A stretch of DNA of 64,000 bases from Cytophagales bacterium (GCA_030446715.1 JAUJMU010000014.1:43827-107826), one strand, 5' to 3'; positions 19,165 through 28,811 are shown, counted from the stretch's first letter. Made by a program: numbers and translations. Notes: generated from the sequence alone by a model not told the origin.

Positions 19165-20220
19165 TTACGCTTCCTCAGGGCGGAGCAGCGGTATTTTAAC
19201 GGTAAAATACTTTCCGTCGCAGCTTACCTCTACCTTCAGCCGGGAGAAGAAAGCATAGCGGTTGCGGATGTTCTCCAGTCCGGTGCCCGGCAGCGAGGCG
19301 TTTTCCACCTGCCGGGGCTGATACGTGTTCTGCACGACGAGCCATGTCTTATCCTGAACAAAAACCGCAATCTGCAAAGGCGACGCCTTGGTGGCTTTGT
19401 TGTGCTTGAGGGCATTCTCCACCAGCATTTGCAGCGACAGGGTGGGAATCAGGTACGCCGATACCGACCCGGGCACCTCTATATTCACCTGTAGCTGTCC
19501 CCCCAGCCGCTTGCTGAACAGGAAAAGATACGCTTCCAGAAATTCCCTTTCAAGGCCAGCTTCCACCAGTTCCTCATCTTTGTGCCGGAGCACGTAGCGG
19601 TACACTTCGGCAAACCGGTCCAGAAAAACCTGGGCCTCGGCCTTGTCTTTGGCAATCAGCGAAGAGAGCACGTTGAGGCTGTTGAACATGAAGTGCGGGT
19701 CCAGGTGCGCCCGCAGGGATTCAAAACGCGCCTTGAGGTTTTCTTCCTTCAGCTTTTCGGACTGGATAAAAGTCTGCTTCCACTGCACCATGAAGTAGAT
19801 GCCGAAGTTGACCGAAATTACCGGTACCAGAAACAGCAGGCCGTACACGTTCAGGACCATCATCTGCTGGCCGTCCGGCGGGCGGCCGGTGAGCAGGGTC
19901 TTGAGCAGGTAGTAACTCAGGTTTACGCAGAGCAGGGAGTAGAGGCTGCTGGCGGCCAGTTGGGTGAAGAAGCGGCGGTAGGTCTGCTCCGTCCAGGGAT
20001 AGCGCCGGCTCAGCTTCCGGTAAATGAAGCGGTTGCCCGCCCACAGCAGCACCAGTACCCCCAGAATCCACAGCAGGGAGGCGATGTATTCGGGTCCCGT
20101 CCGGTAAGCCGCCAGCCCAAAAAAGGCCAGCGACGCCAGCAAAGCCCCGGCTGGCACCAGCCAGAGGCAGGGGAGCCTTTGCCCGGAGGAAAGTACTGTT
20201 CGTTGTGGTTCAGCTGCCAA
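19165..20220 (-). CDS. LytS-like sensor histidine kinase
   Basis: 351 residues. Four membrane helices (about 20-40, 45-62, 88-110 and 122-146) form the sensor part. The His_kinase domain then carries RAHLDPHFMFNSLN, with phospho-acceptor H176, and an ATP-binding region with MLVENALKHN (N box) and GTGLENIRNR (G box). No ATG lies upstream in frame; the gene appears to start with TTG at 20220, 17 bases after the preceding gene's stop. It signals to the LytTR regulator encoded next. The ligand is not evident; there is no periplasmic sensing domain. Confidence 0.9.
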   Translation of the reverse strand: MAAEPQRTVLSSGQRLPCLWLVPAGALLASLAFFGLAAYRTGPEYIASLLWILGVLVLLWAGNRFIYRKLSRRYPWTEQTYRRFFTQLAASSLYSLLCVNLSYYLLKTLLTGRPPDGQQMMVLNVYGLLFLVPVISVNFGIYFMVQWKQTFIQSEKLKEENLKARFESLRAHLDPHFMFNSLNVLSSLIAKDKAEAQVFLDRFAEVYRYVLRHKDEELVEAGLEREFLEAYLFLFSKRLGGQLQVNIEVPGSVSAYLIPTLSLQMLVENALKHNKATKASPLQIAVFVQDKTWLVVQNTYQPRQVENASLPGTGLENIRNRYAFFSRLKVEVSCDGKYFTVKIPLLRPEEA

Positions 20221-20237
20221 AATGCCCGTAAGTTACA

Positions 20238-21506
20238 TCATTCAAGGATCAGGGTACGGATTTGATTCCAGGGTATGTAGCGGTACTTGTCTTTGCCCCG
20301 CCACACCATCACGCCCCAGTTTTTCTCCGATACGTCGTGCTGGCCGCCCAGCACCAGGGTGCTGCCGTTGCGCAGCAATACGGCCGTATAGCGGTGATTG
20401 CGGGGGGTAATGGTTTTGATGTACCGGAAGGGAACCTGGTGAGACAGGCCGTTGATGTCCTGCCCGTCCAGGGGCTCACAGTCCCACTGCTCGTCGAGGT
20501 CAAAGATCAGTCGTCCGTGGACCTGCTGCCCGTTTGTGGTCTGCACCACTCCCCGCAGCCGTTTTGACACCGGGAAGCGGTCGTACCCGGCCGCAAATCT
20601 GGCATCCGGCTCCCGGAACGTAACCCCCTTCAGGTCCCGCCAGCGGAGCCTTACAATGCCCCAATCGGGGTGCTTCACCAGAATGCCGTGGTTGGTGCGG
20701 CTGACGTCACTGTTGTCTTTCAGGTAAATCTCTTTTCCATCCTTCAGCTTTACGAGAGCCCCCGCGTCCCGGGGATGGAGGGTAACGATCTGGCCGAAAG
20801 TGAAGAGTTTCTTTTCATTTTGCTCCGTCTTGCCGTCGAGCCGGTCAGAAGTCAGGTCTTCGTCCATATCCCACCTGATGAAGCCGGTATAGTCGCCGCT
20901 GCGGGTAGAGACGGTACCATAAAGGGGCAGGCTGTTCCAGGCGGGCAGGGCAGGGGGCGTGGCAAAAAAGCGGACGCTTTCTATCTGGTCCCAATCCAGT
21001 TTTTTTTTGCCCTGCTGATCCGTGTACACTGTGATAAACCGGCCAATCTGATTTTTGTAACTGCCCTCCTCATCGCCCTTTACTTTTATCTTGTCTCCGT
21101 TCCTGAGCGTGATCAATGCCTCCTCGCCGCCCGTTACGTGAACAGCGGCCAGGTCGCCGAACCGGCAACGCAAAGGGTGCTTGCGGGCCGGATATCTGTT
21201 CTTCCACAGGTTTAAAAACCCCCAGTCCGTTTGCTTTTCGGTTTCTTCCTCACTCAGTTTTTCGAGCTGCGCACTGCTCAGGTATCTGAGCACGGGGTTA
21301 TCCTGCTTTTCGGCCACCAGCAGGTCCACCCACAGCCGCTGCCCGGCACTCCAGCGGATCACGCCCCGGTACCGCTGCCCATTCACCAGGGTTGCTTCCC
21401 CGTAAATAAAAGCCTCTTTTCCTCCTCCGGCCAAAGCCGCCTGCGGGAGGAGAAGCACAATAAGCCAGCCGATGAGAAACCGGTATCCCATACCAATCCT
21501 GTTCAT
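20238..21506 (-). CDS. secreted protein with repeated NGxxYxGxIRW units
   Basis: About 422 residues. The frame is open to 21680, but ATGs at 21506 and 21491 precede a clear signal peptide (FLIGWLIVLLLPQAALA), so the longer form is unlikely. The mature part is beta-rich with recurring units: NGQRYRGVIRW, SGDYTGFIRWD and NGQQVHGRLIFD, each followed by a strand pair ending around ITLRNGDKI, VKLKDGKEI or VLLRNGSTL. I do not recognise the family. It is encoded 17 bases upstream of the LytS-like kinase and in the same direction, so it may be part of the same sensing unit (inference). Confidence 0.75.
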   Translation of the reverse strand: MNRIGMGYRFLIGWLIVLLLPQAALAGGGKEAFIYGEATLVNGQRYRGVIRWSAGQRLWVDLLVAEKQDNPVLRYLSSAQLEKLSEEETEKQTDWGFLNLWKNRYPARKHPLRCRFGDLAAVHVTGGEEALITLRNGDKIKVKGDEEGSYKNQIGRFITVYTDQQGKKKLDWDQIESVRFFATPPALPAWNSLPLYGTVSTRSGDYTGFIRWDMDEDLTSDRLDGKTEQNEKKLFTFGQIVTLHPRDAGALVKLKDGKEIYLKDNSDVSRTNHGILVKHPDWGIVRLRWRDLKGVTFREPDARFAAGYDRFPVSKRLRGVVQTTNGQQVHGRLIFDLDEQWDCEPLDGQDINGLSHQVPFRYIKTITPRNHRYTAVLLRNGSTLVLGGQHDVSEKNWGVMVWRGKDKYRYIPWNQIRTLILE

Positions 21507-21735
21507 TCCCGGGTTCAACATCCCGGCAAGATGGGAAAGATCTGTTGCCGGGACAAGGACAGCCTGCCGAAGCCGGATTTTTGCAGGCCCAAACCGCATT
21601 TCTCCTGTTTCAGAATCCATCTTTCCGGTAGCTCCGCTAACTTTCAGTGAGTAGTTCACCGGAAGTCGCTTTTGATGCAACAGGGGTCTGAAATAAGAAG
21701 CGTAATGGTAAAAGGTTGGAATAAAGAGACAGCGC

Positions 21736-23985
21736 TCAGAGTACCTCTTCCTCCCGGTTTACCGAACGGATCAGATTTCTTTCTCCCGACAGCCAGACGA
21801 TATCGCCTTTCCGGAACACGGTAGCCGGGTCAGGATTAAGCATTCGCTGACCGTCCCTTTCCAGACCCACAATCAGCCCGTGGGTTCTTTCCCGGATGCG
21901 GGAATCGCGGATGCTCATACCCAGAAACGGAAATTTTTCATCCACGGTCAGCTGCCTGAGCGTCACCTCCGGATGCAGGGCCGGGAGCTGGCTCTGGGAA
22001 GGCTCAAGAACGGGTTTCAAAAGCTTTAACTGCTCATCGGTGCCAACCAGCGTGACCTTGTCAAATGGAAACAGCCTTTCCTGTCCCCCCGGCACAATGA
22101 TGGTGCTTCTGCCCCGCTCAATGCTTGCCACATTTACCCCGTAGCGTTCCCGGAAGGAGAGCTCCTGCAGTGTTTTTCCGATTACTTCCGAATCCGGACT
22201 GACTTCAAATCCGCTCAGGTGCGCATCCCAGGGCAGAAGCCCCCGGCCGGCTGAGGTATTTCCGGCCGGGCTGCCGGCCAGTTCCCGCGAATTGAGATTA
22301 TGCAGAAAACGCCGTTCGATCCGGGCGTAGGTTGCCTGCAGTCTGCGGGTGAAAAGGGGCAGTATCCCTAAAATGATTACCACCGCCCCGGCAAGAGCTA
22401 CCGCCGGGGAGAAAAGCTGATCCAGCAAAAGGCCCACCAGCAGTACCCCCAGCGCAATACGGCTCCCTTCCAGAGCCACCAGCGGACCGCGGTTAAACCG
22501 GCGGTACCTCCAGAGGTTGTTGTAGGCCTGGGTCCGGATTTTTCGCACTGACAGCGCCCAGATGAAGGGAGCCATCAGCGTAAGGGCAACCAGGGCCGTG
22601 ATTACTTCCGCCCACGGATCAGGAGCAAGCCGGCTTTTGATGAAGGGGGCAAGAAAACGGGTAGTGATCAGTATGATGCTGATGATCAGTACGGAGTTGA
22701 TGATCAGCGTCTGCAGGAAGCTGCGGACCACCACCCGCCAGTCACTCACCCCGGATATGGTTTGGGTGCCGGTGCTGTAGTTGTTGAGTACCAGTTTCCA
22801 CCGCCGGGGCAGCACCCGGTCAATGGCCCCGTACACCGGCTCGGCCAGCCGGATCAGGTAGGGTGTAGTGAAGGTGGTAATGGCCGAAACGGCTACTGCA
22901 ACCGGATAAAGAAATTCACTGGTCACCTTCAGGCTGAGCCCCAACGTGGCAATGATAAAGGAAAACTCCCCGATCTGGGCCATGCTCAGCCCGGTCTGCA
23001 GTGCCTGGCGAAGCGGCTGCCCCGAGAGCATGGCGCCGGCCGTTACGTGAAAAGACTTGCCAAGGATCACCACCAGCGAAAGCAAGGCCACCGGCCCGGC
23101 GTAGGTGATCAGCACGGAAGGGTCAATCAGCATGCCGACTGATACAAAGAACACCGCCCCGAACAAATCCTTTACCGGCTGCATGAGGTGTTCTATCTTC
23201 TCGGCATAGAGGGTTTCGGCCAGAATGGAGCCCATCAGAAACGCACCCAGCGCCGAGGAAAAACCGGCCTGGGTCACCAGCACCACCATCATCAGGCACA
23301 GGGCAATGGCAATGATGAGCAGGGTTTCGTTGCTGATCAGCTTCTGGCTCGACCGCAGGAAGGAGGGAATCAGGTAGATGCCGGAGAGAAACCAGGCGAT
23401 GAGGAAAAAGCCCAGCTTGAGAATGGAAAAGAGCAGCTCGGTGCCGGCAAACTGCCGGCTGACGGCAAGCGTGGAAAGGAGCACCAGCAGCAGGATGGCG
23501 ACCAGATCCTCAATGACCAGTATCCCGAAGACGAGTCCGGCAAACTGCTGGGTTTTCAGCCCCAGTTCATCAAAAGCCCTCAGGATGATGGTGGTAGAGG
23601 AGATAGAAATAATGCCTCCCAGAAAGATACTGTCCATGGTGGACCACCCCAGCCACCTGCCCGTGGCATACCCCAGCAGCAGCATGGCCCCCATTTCCAC
23701 AAGGCCGGTAACGGAAGCTGACCCGCCTATCTTTACCAGTTTCCTGAAACTGAACTCCAGCCCGAGGCCAAACAGCAGGAAGATTACGCCGATATCGGCC
23801 CAGATGCGGATGGTTTCGATTTCGCCAATGGTTGGAAAAAGCGGAAAGTTAGGCCCCACCAGCAGCCCGGCCAGAATATAGCCCAGCACCAGGGGTTGCC
23901 GCAGCTTTTTGAAAATCAGCGTGGTCAGTCCGGCAGCCCCAAGGATGAGGGCCAGATCAGTGATCAGTTGGGGTACGTGTGCCAT
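21736..23985 (-). CDS. CPA2-family cation/proton antiporter with RCK_C domains
   Basis: 749 residues. About residues 1-385 form a Kef-like antiporter with a dozen membrane helices; LLFGLGLEFSFRKL and ISISSTTIILRAFDELG are typical family segments. A second membrane part (about 410-545) has several more helices. The soluble C terminus carries two TrkA-C-like (RCK_C) domains (about 580-665 and 670-749). It likely exchanges K+ or Na+ for H+ under nucleotide or ligand control. The TTG at 23997 is a less likely start than the ATG at 23985. Its mRNA leader contains hairpins (24004-24050), and it diverges from a second antiporter gene. Confidence 0.88.
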   Translation of the reverse strand: MAHVPQLITDLALILGAAGLTTLIFKKLRQPLVLGYILAGLLVGPNFPLFPTIGEIETIRIWADIGVIFLLFGLGLEFSFRKLVKIGGSASVTGLVEMGAMLLLGYATGRWLGWSTMDSIFLGGIISISSTTIILRAFDELGLKTQQFAGLVFGILVIEDLVAILLLVLLSTLAVSRQFAGTELLFSILKLGFFLIAWFLSGIYLIPSFLRSSQKLISNETLLIIAIALCLMMVVLVTQAGFSSALGAFLMGSILAETLYAEKIEHLMQPVKDLFGAVFFVSVGMLIDPSVLITYAGPVALLSLVVILGKSFHVTAGAMLSGQPLRQALQTGLSMAQIGEFSFIIATLGLSLKVTSEFLYPVAVAVSAITTFTTPYLIRLAEPVYGAIDRVLPRRWKLVLNNYSTGTQTISGVSDWRVVVRSFLQTLIINSVLIISIILITTRFLAPFIKSRLAPDPWAEVITALVALTLMAPFIWALSVRKIRTQAYNNLWRYRRFNRGPLVALEGSRIALGVLLVGLLLDQLFSPAVALAGAVVIILGILPLFTRRLQATYARIERRFLHNLNSRELAGSPAGNTSAGRGLLPWDAHLSGFEVSPDSEVIGKTLQELSFRERYGVNVASIERGRSTIIVPGGQERLFPFDKVTLVGTDEQLKLLKPVLEPSQSQLPALHPEVTLRQLTVDEKFPFLGMSIRDSRIRERTHGLIVGLERDGQRMLNPDPATVFRKGDIVWLSGERNLIRSVNREEEVL

Positions 23986-24344
23986 AGGGGGAATCAAAGG
24001 GGCAGGAGCATAGCAGGTTCTGCTCCTTAAGGCAGGAGTTTTGGCTTAAGGAGCTGAAGTATTGGTGTAATGCTTGAAATTCAAGGTTTTTCTGCCGCAG
24101 AAGCCGACATCCGGATCAGGAGTCCGGACAGCAGCGTTTGTACAGGCATTAAGCCAAATATAGGCCTTTTAGCTTCAGAATGCCCTTTTCTCTTCCGCAA
24201 ATATAGAAGTGTCCGCTTTTGCAGAACTGCCCGGAATATAAATTATAAGTCTGAAAAATAAGCGTCCGGTCCTGCGTTCTACCGGTTGCCGTTTTCATCA
24301 GCTGATTCATTGCCCGCTAAAATAAAATGTTGTAAACTGTCGCC
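23986..24344. promoter_or_regulatory. divergent region between antiporters, leader hairpins
   Basis: 359 bases serving two divergent antiporter genes. Close to the minus-strand start lie a 7-base stem AGGAGCA/TGCTCCT (24004-24010 with 24021-24027) and an overlapping CTTAA/TTAAG stem (24026-24030 with 24046-24050). The shared bases mean only one can form at a time, which would suit an RNA switch, though this is inference. No gene seen. Confidence 0.4.
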
Positions 24345-25949
24345 ATGCGTGAGGTAGAAATCATCCTTGTTCTGCTGGCAATCATAACCGCCCTTGCTCA
24401 GGTAACCGATAAGGTTAAAATACCCTATCCGATCCTGCTGGTGGTGGCCGGAATGATGATCAGCCTTGTTCCCGGCCTTCCGCACGTGGAACTGGATCCG
24501 GAAATAGTGTTCATCCTCTTTCTGCCGCCACTTCTCTACCAGGCGGCATGGACTACCTCGTGGCCGGACTTCAGGGCAGCCCGTCGGCCTATCATCCTGC
24601 TTGCCATTGGCTGCGTGCTGTTTTCTACTGTTGCGGTGGCTGCAGTGGCGCATTATTTTATTTCGGGCTTTCCCTGGCCGGTGGCCTTTGTGCTGGGTGC
24701 GATCATCTCTCTGCCTGACGCGGTTGCTGCTACCTCCGCCACCAAAGGCCTGGGCGTACCACGGCGGGTCATTACCGTGCTGGAAGGGGAGAGCCTGGTC
24801 AATGACGCCACCGGCCTGATTGCTTACCGTTATGCGGTGGCTGCAGTGGCCACCGGGCAATTTGTGCTCTGGCAGGCAGGTCTGCAGTTTCTGCTGGTGG
24901 CAGCCGGGGGGGTGCTGATCGGCCTCCTGGCTGGTTACCTGCTGGTATGGGTACACCGGATTACCAGTGACAACGCCACCGTAGATACCAGTCTGACCTT
25001 TCTTTCCCCCTATGTCTCTTATCTGATTGCGGAAGAACTGCATGTGTCGGGGGTGCTGGCGGTGGTAACGACGGGTCTTTTCATTGTAGTCCGCTCCTCG
25101 GAAATTTTTTCGCACCAGACCCGTCTGCAGGCAGTATCCACCTGGAACACGGTCATTTTTCTGCTGAACGGAATCGTTTTCATCCTGATCGGGCTCCAGT
25201 TGCCTTCTATCATCAGCGGGATCGGTGCCTATTCGCTGCCTTCGCTGATCGGCTACGGGGCTATGGTAAGCGGTGCGGTCATCCTGGGACGGATCATCTG
25301 GGTATATCCGGGCGCATTTCTGCCCAGGTGGCTGAGCCGGAAAATCCGGGAACGGGAAAAAATGACAACGGTGCGGAATGTCACCATTGTCGCATGGACC
25401 GGCATGCGGGGAGTCGTTTCCCTTGCCGCTGCACTTGCCCTGCCCCTCACTCTGCCGGATGGTTCACCCTTCCCCCAGCGTAATCTGATCCTGTTTCTCA
25501 CCTTTTGCGTGATATTCTCCACCCTGGTATTGCAGGGATTAAGTCTGCCATGGGTAATCCGGATGCTGAAGATAAAGGCTGATGAAAGCGTCCATCAGGA
25601 GGAAGCAGATGTACGGCTGAAAATTGCCCGCTCCGTCATTGATTATATCGAGGGGCACCTTTCATTTGGCGTGCTTACTGATCAGGTACTGGCTCAGATC
25701 AAAACCCGGTATGAAATCCGCGTGGCCCGGCTCATGCAGAAATCAGGCTATAACCTGAACACGCAGCTGGACGGGGAGCAGGTCCGGCAGTTTCTTTTGA
25801 TTCAGCACCAGCTTATTCTGCTGGAAAGGAAGTCGGTCATCGGGATGAGAAGGGAAGGAAAAATAAACGATGAGGTCCTCCGCCGGCTGGAGCACGAACT
25901 GGATCTGGAAGAGTCAAGGGTGATGCTGGAGATGGAAACCGGCCACTGA
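24345..25949 (+). CDS. CPA1-family Na+/H+ antiporter
   Basis: 534 residues with about 12 membrane helices. Family motifs include FLPPLLYQAAW, SLPDAVAATSATKGLGVP and GESLVNDATGL; the Asp pair positions in the second and third are the ion-binding residues of this family. A cytoplasmic tail of about 120 residues (from KADESVHQEEADV) is helical and charged. It should exchange Na+ (or K+) for H+ and help pH and salt balance. It diverges from a CPA2 antiporter gene across 359 bases, so the two may be co-regulated. Related bacterial proteins are annotated NhaP or YjcE. Confidence 0.92.
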   Translation: MREVEIILVLLAIITALAQVTDKVKIPYPILLVVAGMMISLVPGLPHVELDPEIVFILFLPPLLYQAAWTTSWPDFRAARRPIILLAIGCVLFSTVAVAAVAHYFISGFPWPVAFVLGAIISLPDAVAATSATKGLGVPRRVITVLEGESLVNDATGLIAYRYAVAAVATGQFVLWQAGLQFLLVAAGGVLIGLLAGYLLVWVHRITSDNATVDTSLTFLSPYVSYLIAEELHVSGVLAVVTTGLFIVVRSSEIFSHQTRLQAVSTWNTVIFLLNGIVFILIGLQLPSIISGIGAYSLPSLIGYGAMVSGAVILGRIIWVYPGAFLPRWLSRKIREREKMTTVRNVTIVAWTGMRGVVSLAAALALPLTLPDGSPFPQRNLILFLTFCVIFSTLVLQGLSLPWVIRMLKIKADESVHQEEADVRLKIARSVIDYIEGHLSFGVLTDQVLAQIKTRYEIRVARLMQKSGYNLNTQLDGEQVRQFLLIQHQLILLERKSVIGMRREGKINDEVLRRLEHELDLEESRVMLEMETGH

Positions 25950-26061
25950 ATCATTTTCAGATCTGATAAGCAGCAGCCCGGAGGAGCAGGCCTGATCCCT
26001 CTTTTTCTGATGCCATTCCGGATCGTATCCGGCACAAGCTTCACCGCATGGACCTGAAAGC

Positions 26062-26105
26062 AAATTGCGTACACCCATTCCTTGCGGAGCCGGCATACGC
26101 AATTT
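26062..26105. terminator. hairpin between convergent genes
   Basis: Perfect 10-base inverted repeat (26062-26071 with 26096-26105) between the convergent antiporter and oxidoreductase genes. A run of seven A follows on the plus strand. Likely a shared 3' end structure, but not a textbook terminator. Confidence 0.45.
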
Positions 26106-26124
26106 ATAAAAAAACCGGAAAAAA

Positions 26125-27462
26125 CTACAGAACCCGCGTCTTGCCGGGTACCGGAATCGGATAGAAGCCGTCCGGGCCGGGATTAGTCGGCGTCTGGGCC
26201 GTCCAGGAGAATTCCTTCGGCATGATGCTCATTTGGGAATTCATGGCTTCATCCCAGCTGATCACTTGTCCGGAGTACGTAGCCATACGCCCCATGATGG
26301 CAGTCATAGTACTCTTGGCACCAAACTCGGCGTCATTATGCGGTTTATTGTTTTTGATGGCCGCAAACAGCACGTCGTGTTCAGTCTGGTAGGGGTTGGG
26401 ATCCTCCTCGCCACGGTGGCGGTATACTGTGTTGCCCTTCCAGTCGCGGATCATGGCTTTGTTGCCGCCGTCCAGTTCGATGCGGCCTTTGGTACCCACC
26501 AGGGTTTCGGATACGTTGCTGGCCGTGCCCGGATAGTGGCAGCACTGGCTGGACATCACCGCGCCGTCAGCGTACTCAAACTGCACGCTGTGGTGGTCAA
26601 AGATTTCACCGTACTCCTTACCGGTGCGCAGCTGGCGGCCGCCTACACCGTAGGCTTTTACCGGATAGGCATTCTTAAACCAGTTGGTTACGTCAAGGTT
26701 GTGAATGTGCTGTTCGTTGATGTGGTCGCCGCAGAGCCAGTTGAAGTAGTACCAGTTACGCATCTGGTATTCCATTTCGGTCATTTTGGGCTCACGTTGC
26801 CTTACCCATACACCCGGGCTGTTCCAGTACACTTGGGAGGCTACAATGTCGCCGATGGCACCGTCCTGCACCCGCTTGAGGGCCTCCAGGTAGTTGTTCT
26901 GGTAGTGGCGCTGCAGGCCGACCACTACTTTCAGGTTTTTTTTCTTTGCCTCTTCGGCGGCGGCCAGTACCTGGCGGATACCCGGGGCATCGGTGGCTAC
27001 GGGCTTTTCCATGAACACGTGTTTGCCCTGCTTTACGGCTTCTTCAAAGTGGATGGGACGGAAGCCGGGAGGCGTTGCCAGGATTACCACGTCGGCAAGG
27101 GCAATGGCCTGCTTATAGCCGTCGAAGCCGGTAAACCTGGCTTTCTCAGCTACTTTCACCCTGGCCTTTACTTCCGCATTTTCAGAAAGATTTTTGAAAG
27201 AATCATCCAGCCGGTCCTTGAAGGCGTCGGCCATGGCCACGAGTTGCACGTTGGTGTGCCCGGTGTTTTTGAGGGCCTGTACGGCCGCACCCGTTCCGCG
27301 GCCACCGCAGCCAATGAGGGCAATTTTCAGGTTGTCGCTGCCTTTTACGTAGGCACTGGCTTCGAGGGAAAGTCCGCTCAGCACTACGCCGCCGGCAGCC
27401 AGCACGGAGCCTTTCATAAAATCACGGCGGGAGAAGCCGTCTTTGGTATCATGGGTATTCAT
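26125..27462 (-). CDS. Tat-exported Gfo/Idh/MocA-family oxidoreductase
   Basis: 445 residues. The N terminus has a twin-arginine signal, SRRDFMKG (11-18), then a hydrophobic stretch. The NAD(P)-binding Rossmann domain has IALIGCGGRGTG, and HVFMEKPVATDAPG carries the family's conserved EKP Lys. The C-terminal domain has the usual beta-sheet fold (from about 190). Such enzymes oxidise or reduce sugars and cyclitols or act as glycosidases through NAD; Tat export implies a folded, cofactor-loaded enzyme in the periplasm. GTG at 27468 is a possible but less likely start. It lies upstream of the formylglycine-enzyme-like gene on the minus strand relative order. Confidence 0.92.
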   Translation of the reverse strand: MNTHDTKDGFSRRDFMKGSVLAAGGVVLSGLSLEASAYVKGSDNLKIALIGCGGRGTGAAVQALKNTGHTNVQLVAMADAFKDRLDDSFKNLSENAEVKARVKVAEKARFTGFDGYKQAIALADVVILATPPGFRPIHFEEAVKQGKHVFMEKPVATDAPGIRQVLAAAEEAKKKNLKVVVGLQRHYQNNYLEALKRVQDGAIGDIVASQVYWNSPGVWVRQREPKMTEMEYQMRNWYYFNWLCGDHINEQHIHNLDVTNWFKNAYPVKAYGVGGRQLRTGKEYGEIFDHHSVQFEYADGAVMSSQCCHYPGTASNVSETLVGTKGRIELDGGNKAMIRDWKGNTVYRHRGEEDPNPYQTEHDVLFAAIKNNKPHNDAEFGAKSTMTAIMGRMATYSGQVISWDEAMNSQMSIMPKEFSWTAQTPTNPGPDGFYPIPVPGKTRVL

Positions 27463-27497
27463 GGGCACAGAGGGTAAGGGTTAGAAAGTAATTTTAA

Positions 27498-27600
27498 ATG
27501 TTGGATGTTGAATTTTAGATGAGAGATTGATTGCCGGAAGTGTCGGTTTTGCACTCATTTAAAATTCACAATTCAGCATAGCAGGCTGCGCCTGCTATGC
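27498..27600. repeat. intergenic inverted-arm hairpin element 1
   Basis: Arms 27498-27523 and 27554-27579 pair at 21 of 26 positions. Words are of the ATGTTGAATTTTA / TAAAATTCA type. A second, perfect 10-base stem (27576-27585 with 27591-27600) follows and covers the stop codon of the next gene. Lies between two minus-strand genes. Confidence 0.65.
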
Positions 27601-28629
27601 GTCTTTGATTGCTTCGAGCCAGTATTTGGCAATTTCTTCCTTTGAAGGCTGCTTCAGCGGCCGCACCACCCTGAAGCCCACAAATGAAGCGTCTGTCAGC
27701 CACCAGTTGCTCCGCGGAATCTGCGGGTCGCGCTGCTTCCACTTGGGATTGGAGGCCCGGCGGGCGGCGCTGCGGAGGCGGTCAGCGTCGTCGTCCCAGG
27801 AGCCGCCCCGTACGGCGTGCGGGTAAAGTCTGGTCGGCCGCGCCACCGGATTTTCGGCAGTAGTTGACGCAGACTGGGCGTAGAAATCGGGCAGATACTG
27901 GTCGTAGGTCCATTCGGCCACGTTGCCGTGCATATCGTGCAAGCCCCACGGGTTGGGCTGCTTTTTGCCCACCTGCTGGTACTTATTATTGCTGTTTTCG
28001 AAGAACCAGCCATGCTCTTTCAACTGAGAGAGGTCGTTGCCAAAGGAGTAGGAGGTAGTAGTGCCCGCCCGGCAGGCGTATTCCCATTCAGCCTCGGTGG
28101 GGAGGCGGTAAAATACGCCGGTTTTGGACGTAAGCCACTTGCAGTACTGCAGGGCAGCGTACTGCGTCATATTCACCGCCGGAAAACCGACTTTGCCCAT
28201 GCCGAACGACATTTCCACGTACGGCGCAGTGGGGTGCGAAACGGCGTCTACCAGAGAAGCGGACCTGGTGCTGACCGTGCTGGTCCGGGCGGTTTCGATC
28301 TGCTTGTACACAAACAGTTCGTAAAGGTCCCAGGTAAGCTCGTGCCTGGCCATCCAGAAGGCGTCCACCTTTACTTTGTGCTGCGGACCTTCGTCGGGCT
28401 TGTGGCCGGTTTCGCTTTCGGGACTGCCCATTATAAATTCGCCCCCTGGCACCGCCACCATGGCAATGGACAGGTCAGTACCCGGCAGGGGCTGCACGTA
28501 GGCCTTGAAATCGTCGGCGGTGGGCGTAACGGTTTTATTCGGGGCCTGGCTTGAAAGCGTAACCATCAGGCCAGCCAGTGCCACGAGGGAAAGCAATTTC
28601 CGGTGAAAAGGGGAATGGGTAAAAGACAT
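27595..28629 (-). CDS. exported formylglycine-enzyme-like (SUMF1) protein
   Basis: 344 residues with a signal peptide to about residue 28. The fold markers of the FGE-sulfatase family are clear: VPGGEFIMGS, FWMARHELTWDLYELF, LPTEAEWEYACRAG, MHGNVAEWT and VRGGSWDD...RSAAR...VGFRVV. True formylglycine-generating enzymes need two copper-binding cysteines between GGS and GFR; here that stretch has none. So it is probably not the sulfatase-activating enzyme of this genome, but a periplasmic relative of unknown role, as many Bacteroidota paralogues are. It sits next to the Tat-exported oxidoreductase and far from the sulfatases. Confidence 0.88.
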   Translation of the reverse strand: MSFTHSPFHRKLLSLVALAGLMVTLSSQAPNKTVTPTADDFKAYVQPLPGTDLSIAMVAVPGGEFIMGSPESETGHKPDEGPQHKVKVDAFWMARHELTWDLYELFVYKQIETARTSTVSTRSASLVDAVSHPTAPYVEMSFGMGKVGFPAVNMTQYAALQYCKWLTSKTGVFYRLPTEAEWEYACRAGTTTSYSFGNDLSQLKEHGWFFENSNNKYQQVGKKQPNPWGLHDMHGNVAEWTYDQYLPDFYAQSASTTAENPVARPTRLYPHAVRGGSWDDDADRLRSAARRASNPKWKQRDPQIPRSNWWLTDASFVGFRVVRPLKQPSKEEIAKYWLEAIKDA

Positions 28630-28735
28630 CCTGAATATTCTGAAAATAATGCTGAATTTAATGGATTATGAGTTAATATCGTTGATATTACTGCAAAATT
28701 TATCGGGATCAGTCCTGTTCTGTACTGCCTGGGAC

Positions 28736-28766
28736 AAAGAAAAAGCCGGACCAGCTGATCCGGCTT
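28736..28766 (-). terminator. rho-independent terminator after galU
   Basis: On the minus strand an 8-base stem (AAGCCGGA/TCCGGCTT, 28759-28766 with 28743-28750) is followed by TTTTCTTT. It lies 46 bases after the galU stop. Confidence 0.8.
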
Positions 28767-28811
28767 CCGTACAAACCCGAAAGTTCTCAAGCCCTTCCGG
28801 TTTAATCTGCA

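Noticed and set aside
18337-20220. Overlapping long plus-strand frames across the LytS/LytT genes
   Set aside because: They are antisense shadows of GC-rich coding sequence; the minus-strand proteins carry full domain motifs.
24070-24261. 63-codon frame between the antiporter genes
   Set aside because: Cys/Arg-rich with no protein-like features; likely chance.
27595-28629. Sulfatase-maturing enzyme for the 1-10 kb locus
   Set aside because: Fold matches but the copper-binding cysteines are missing.
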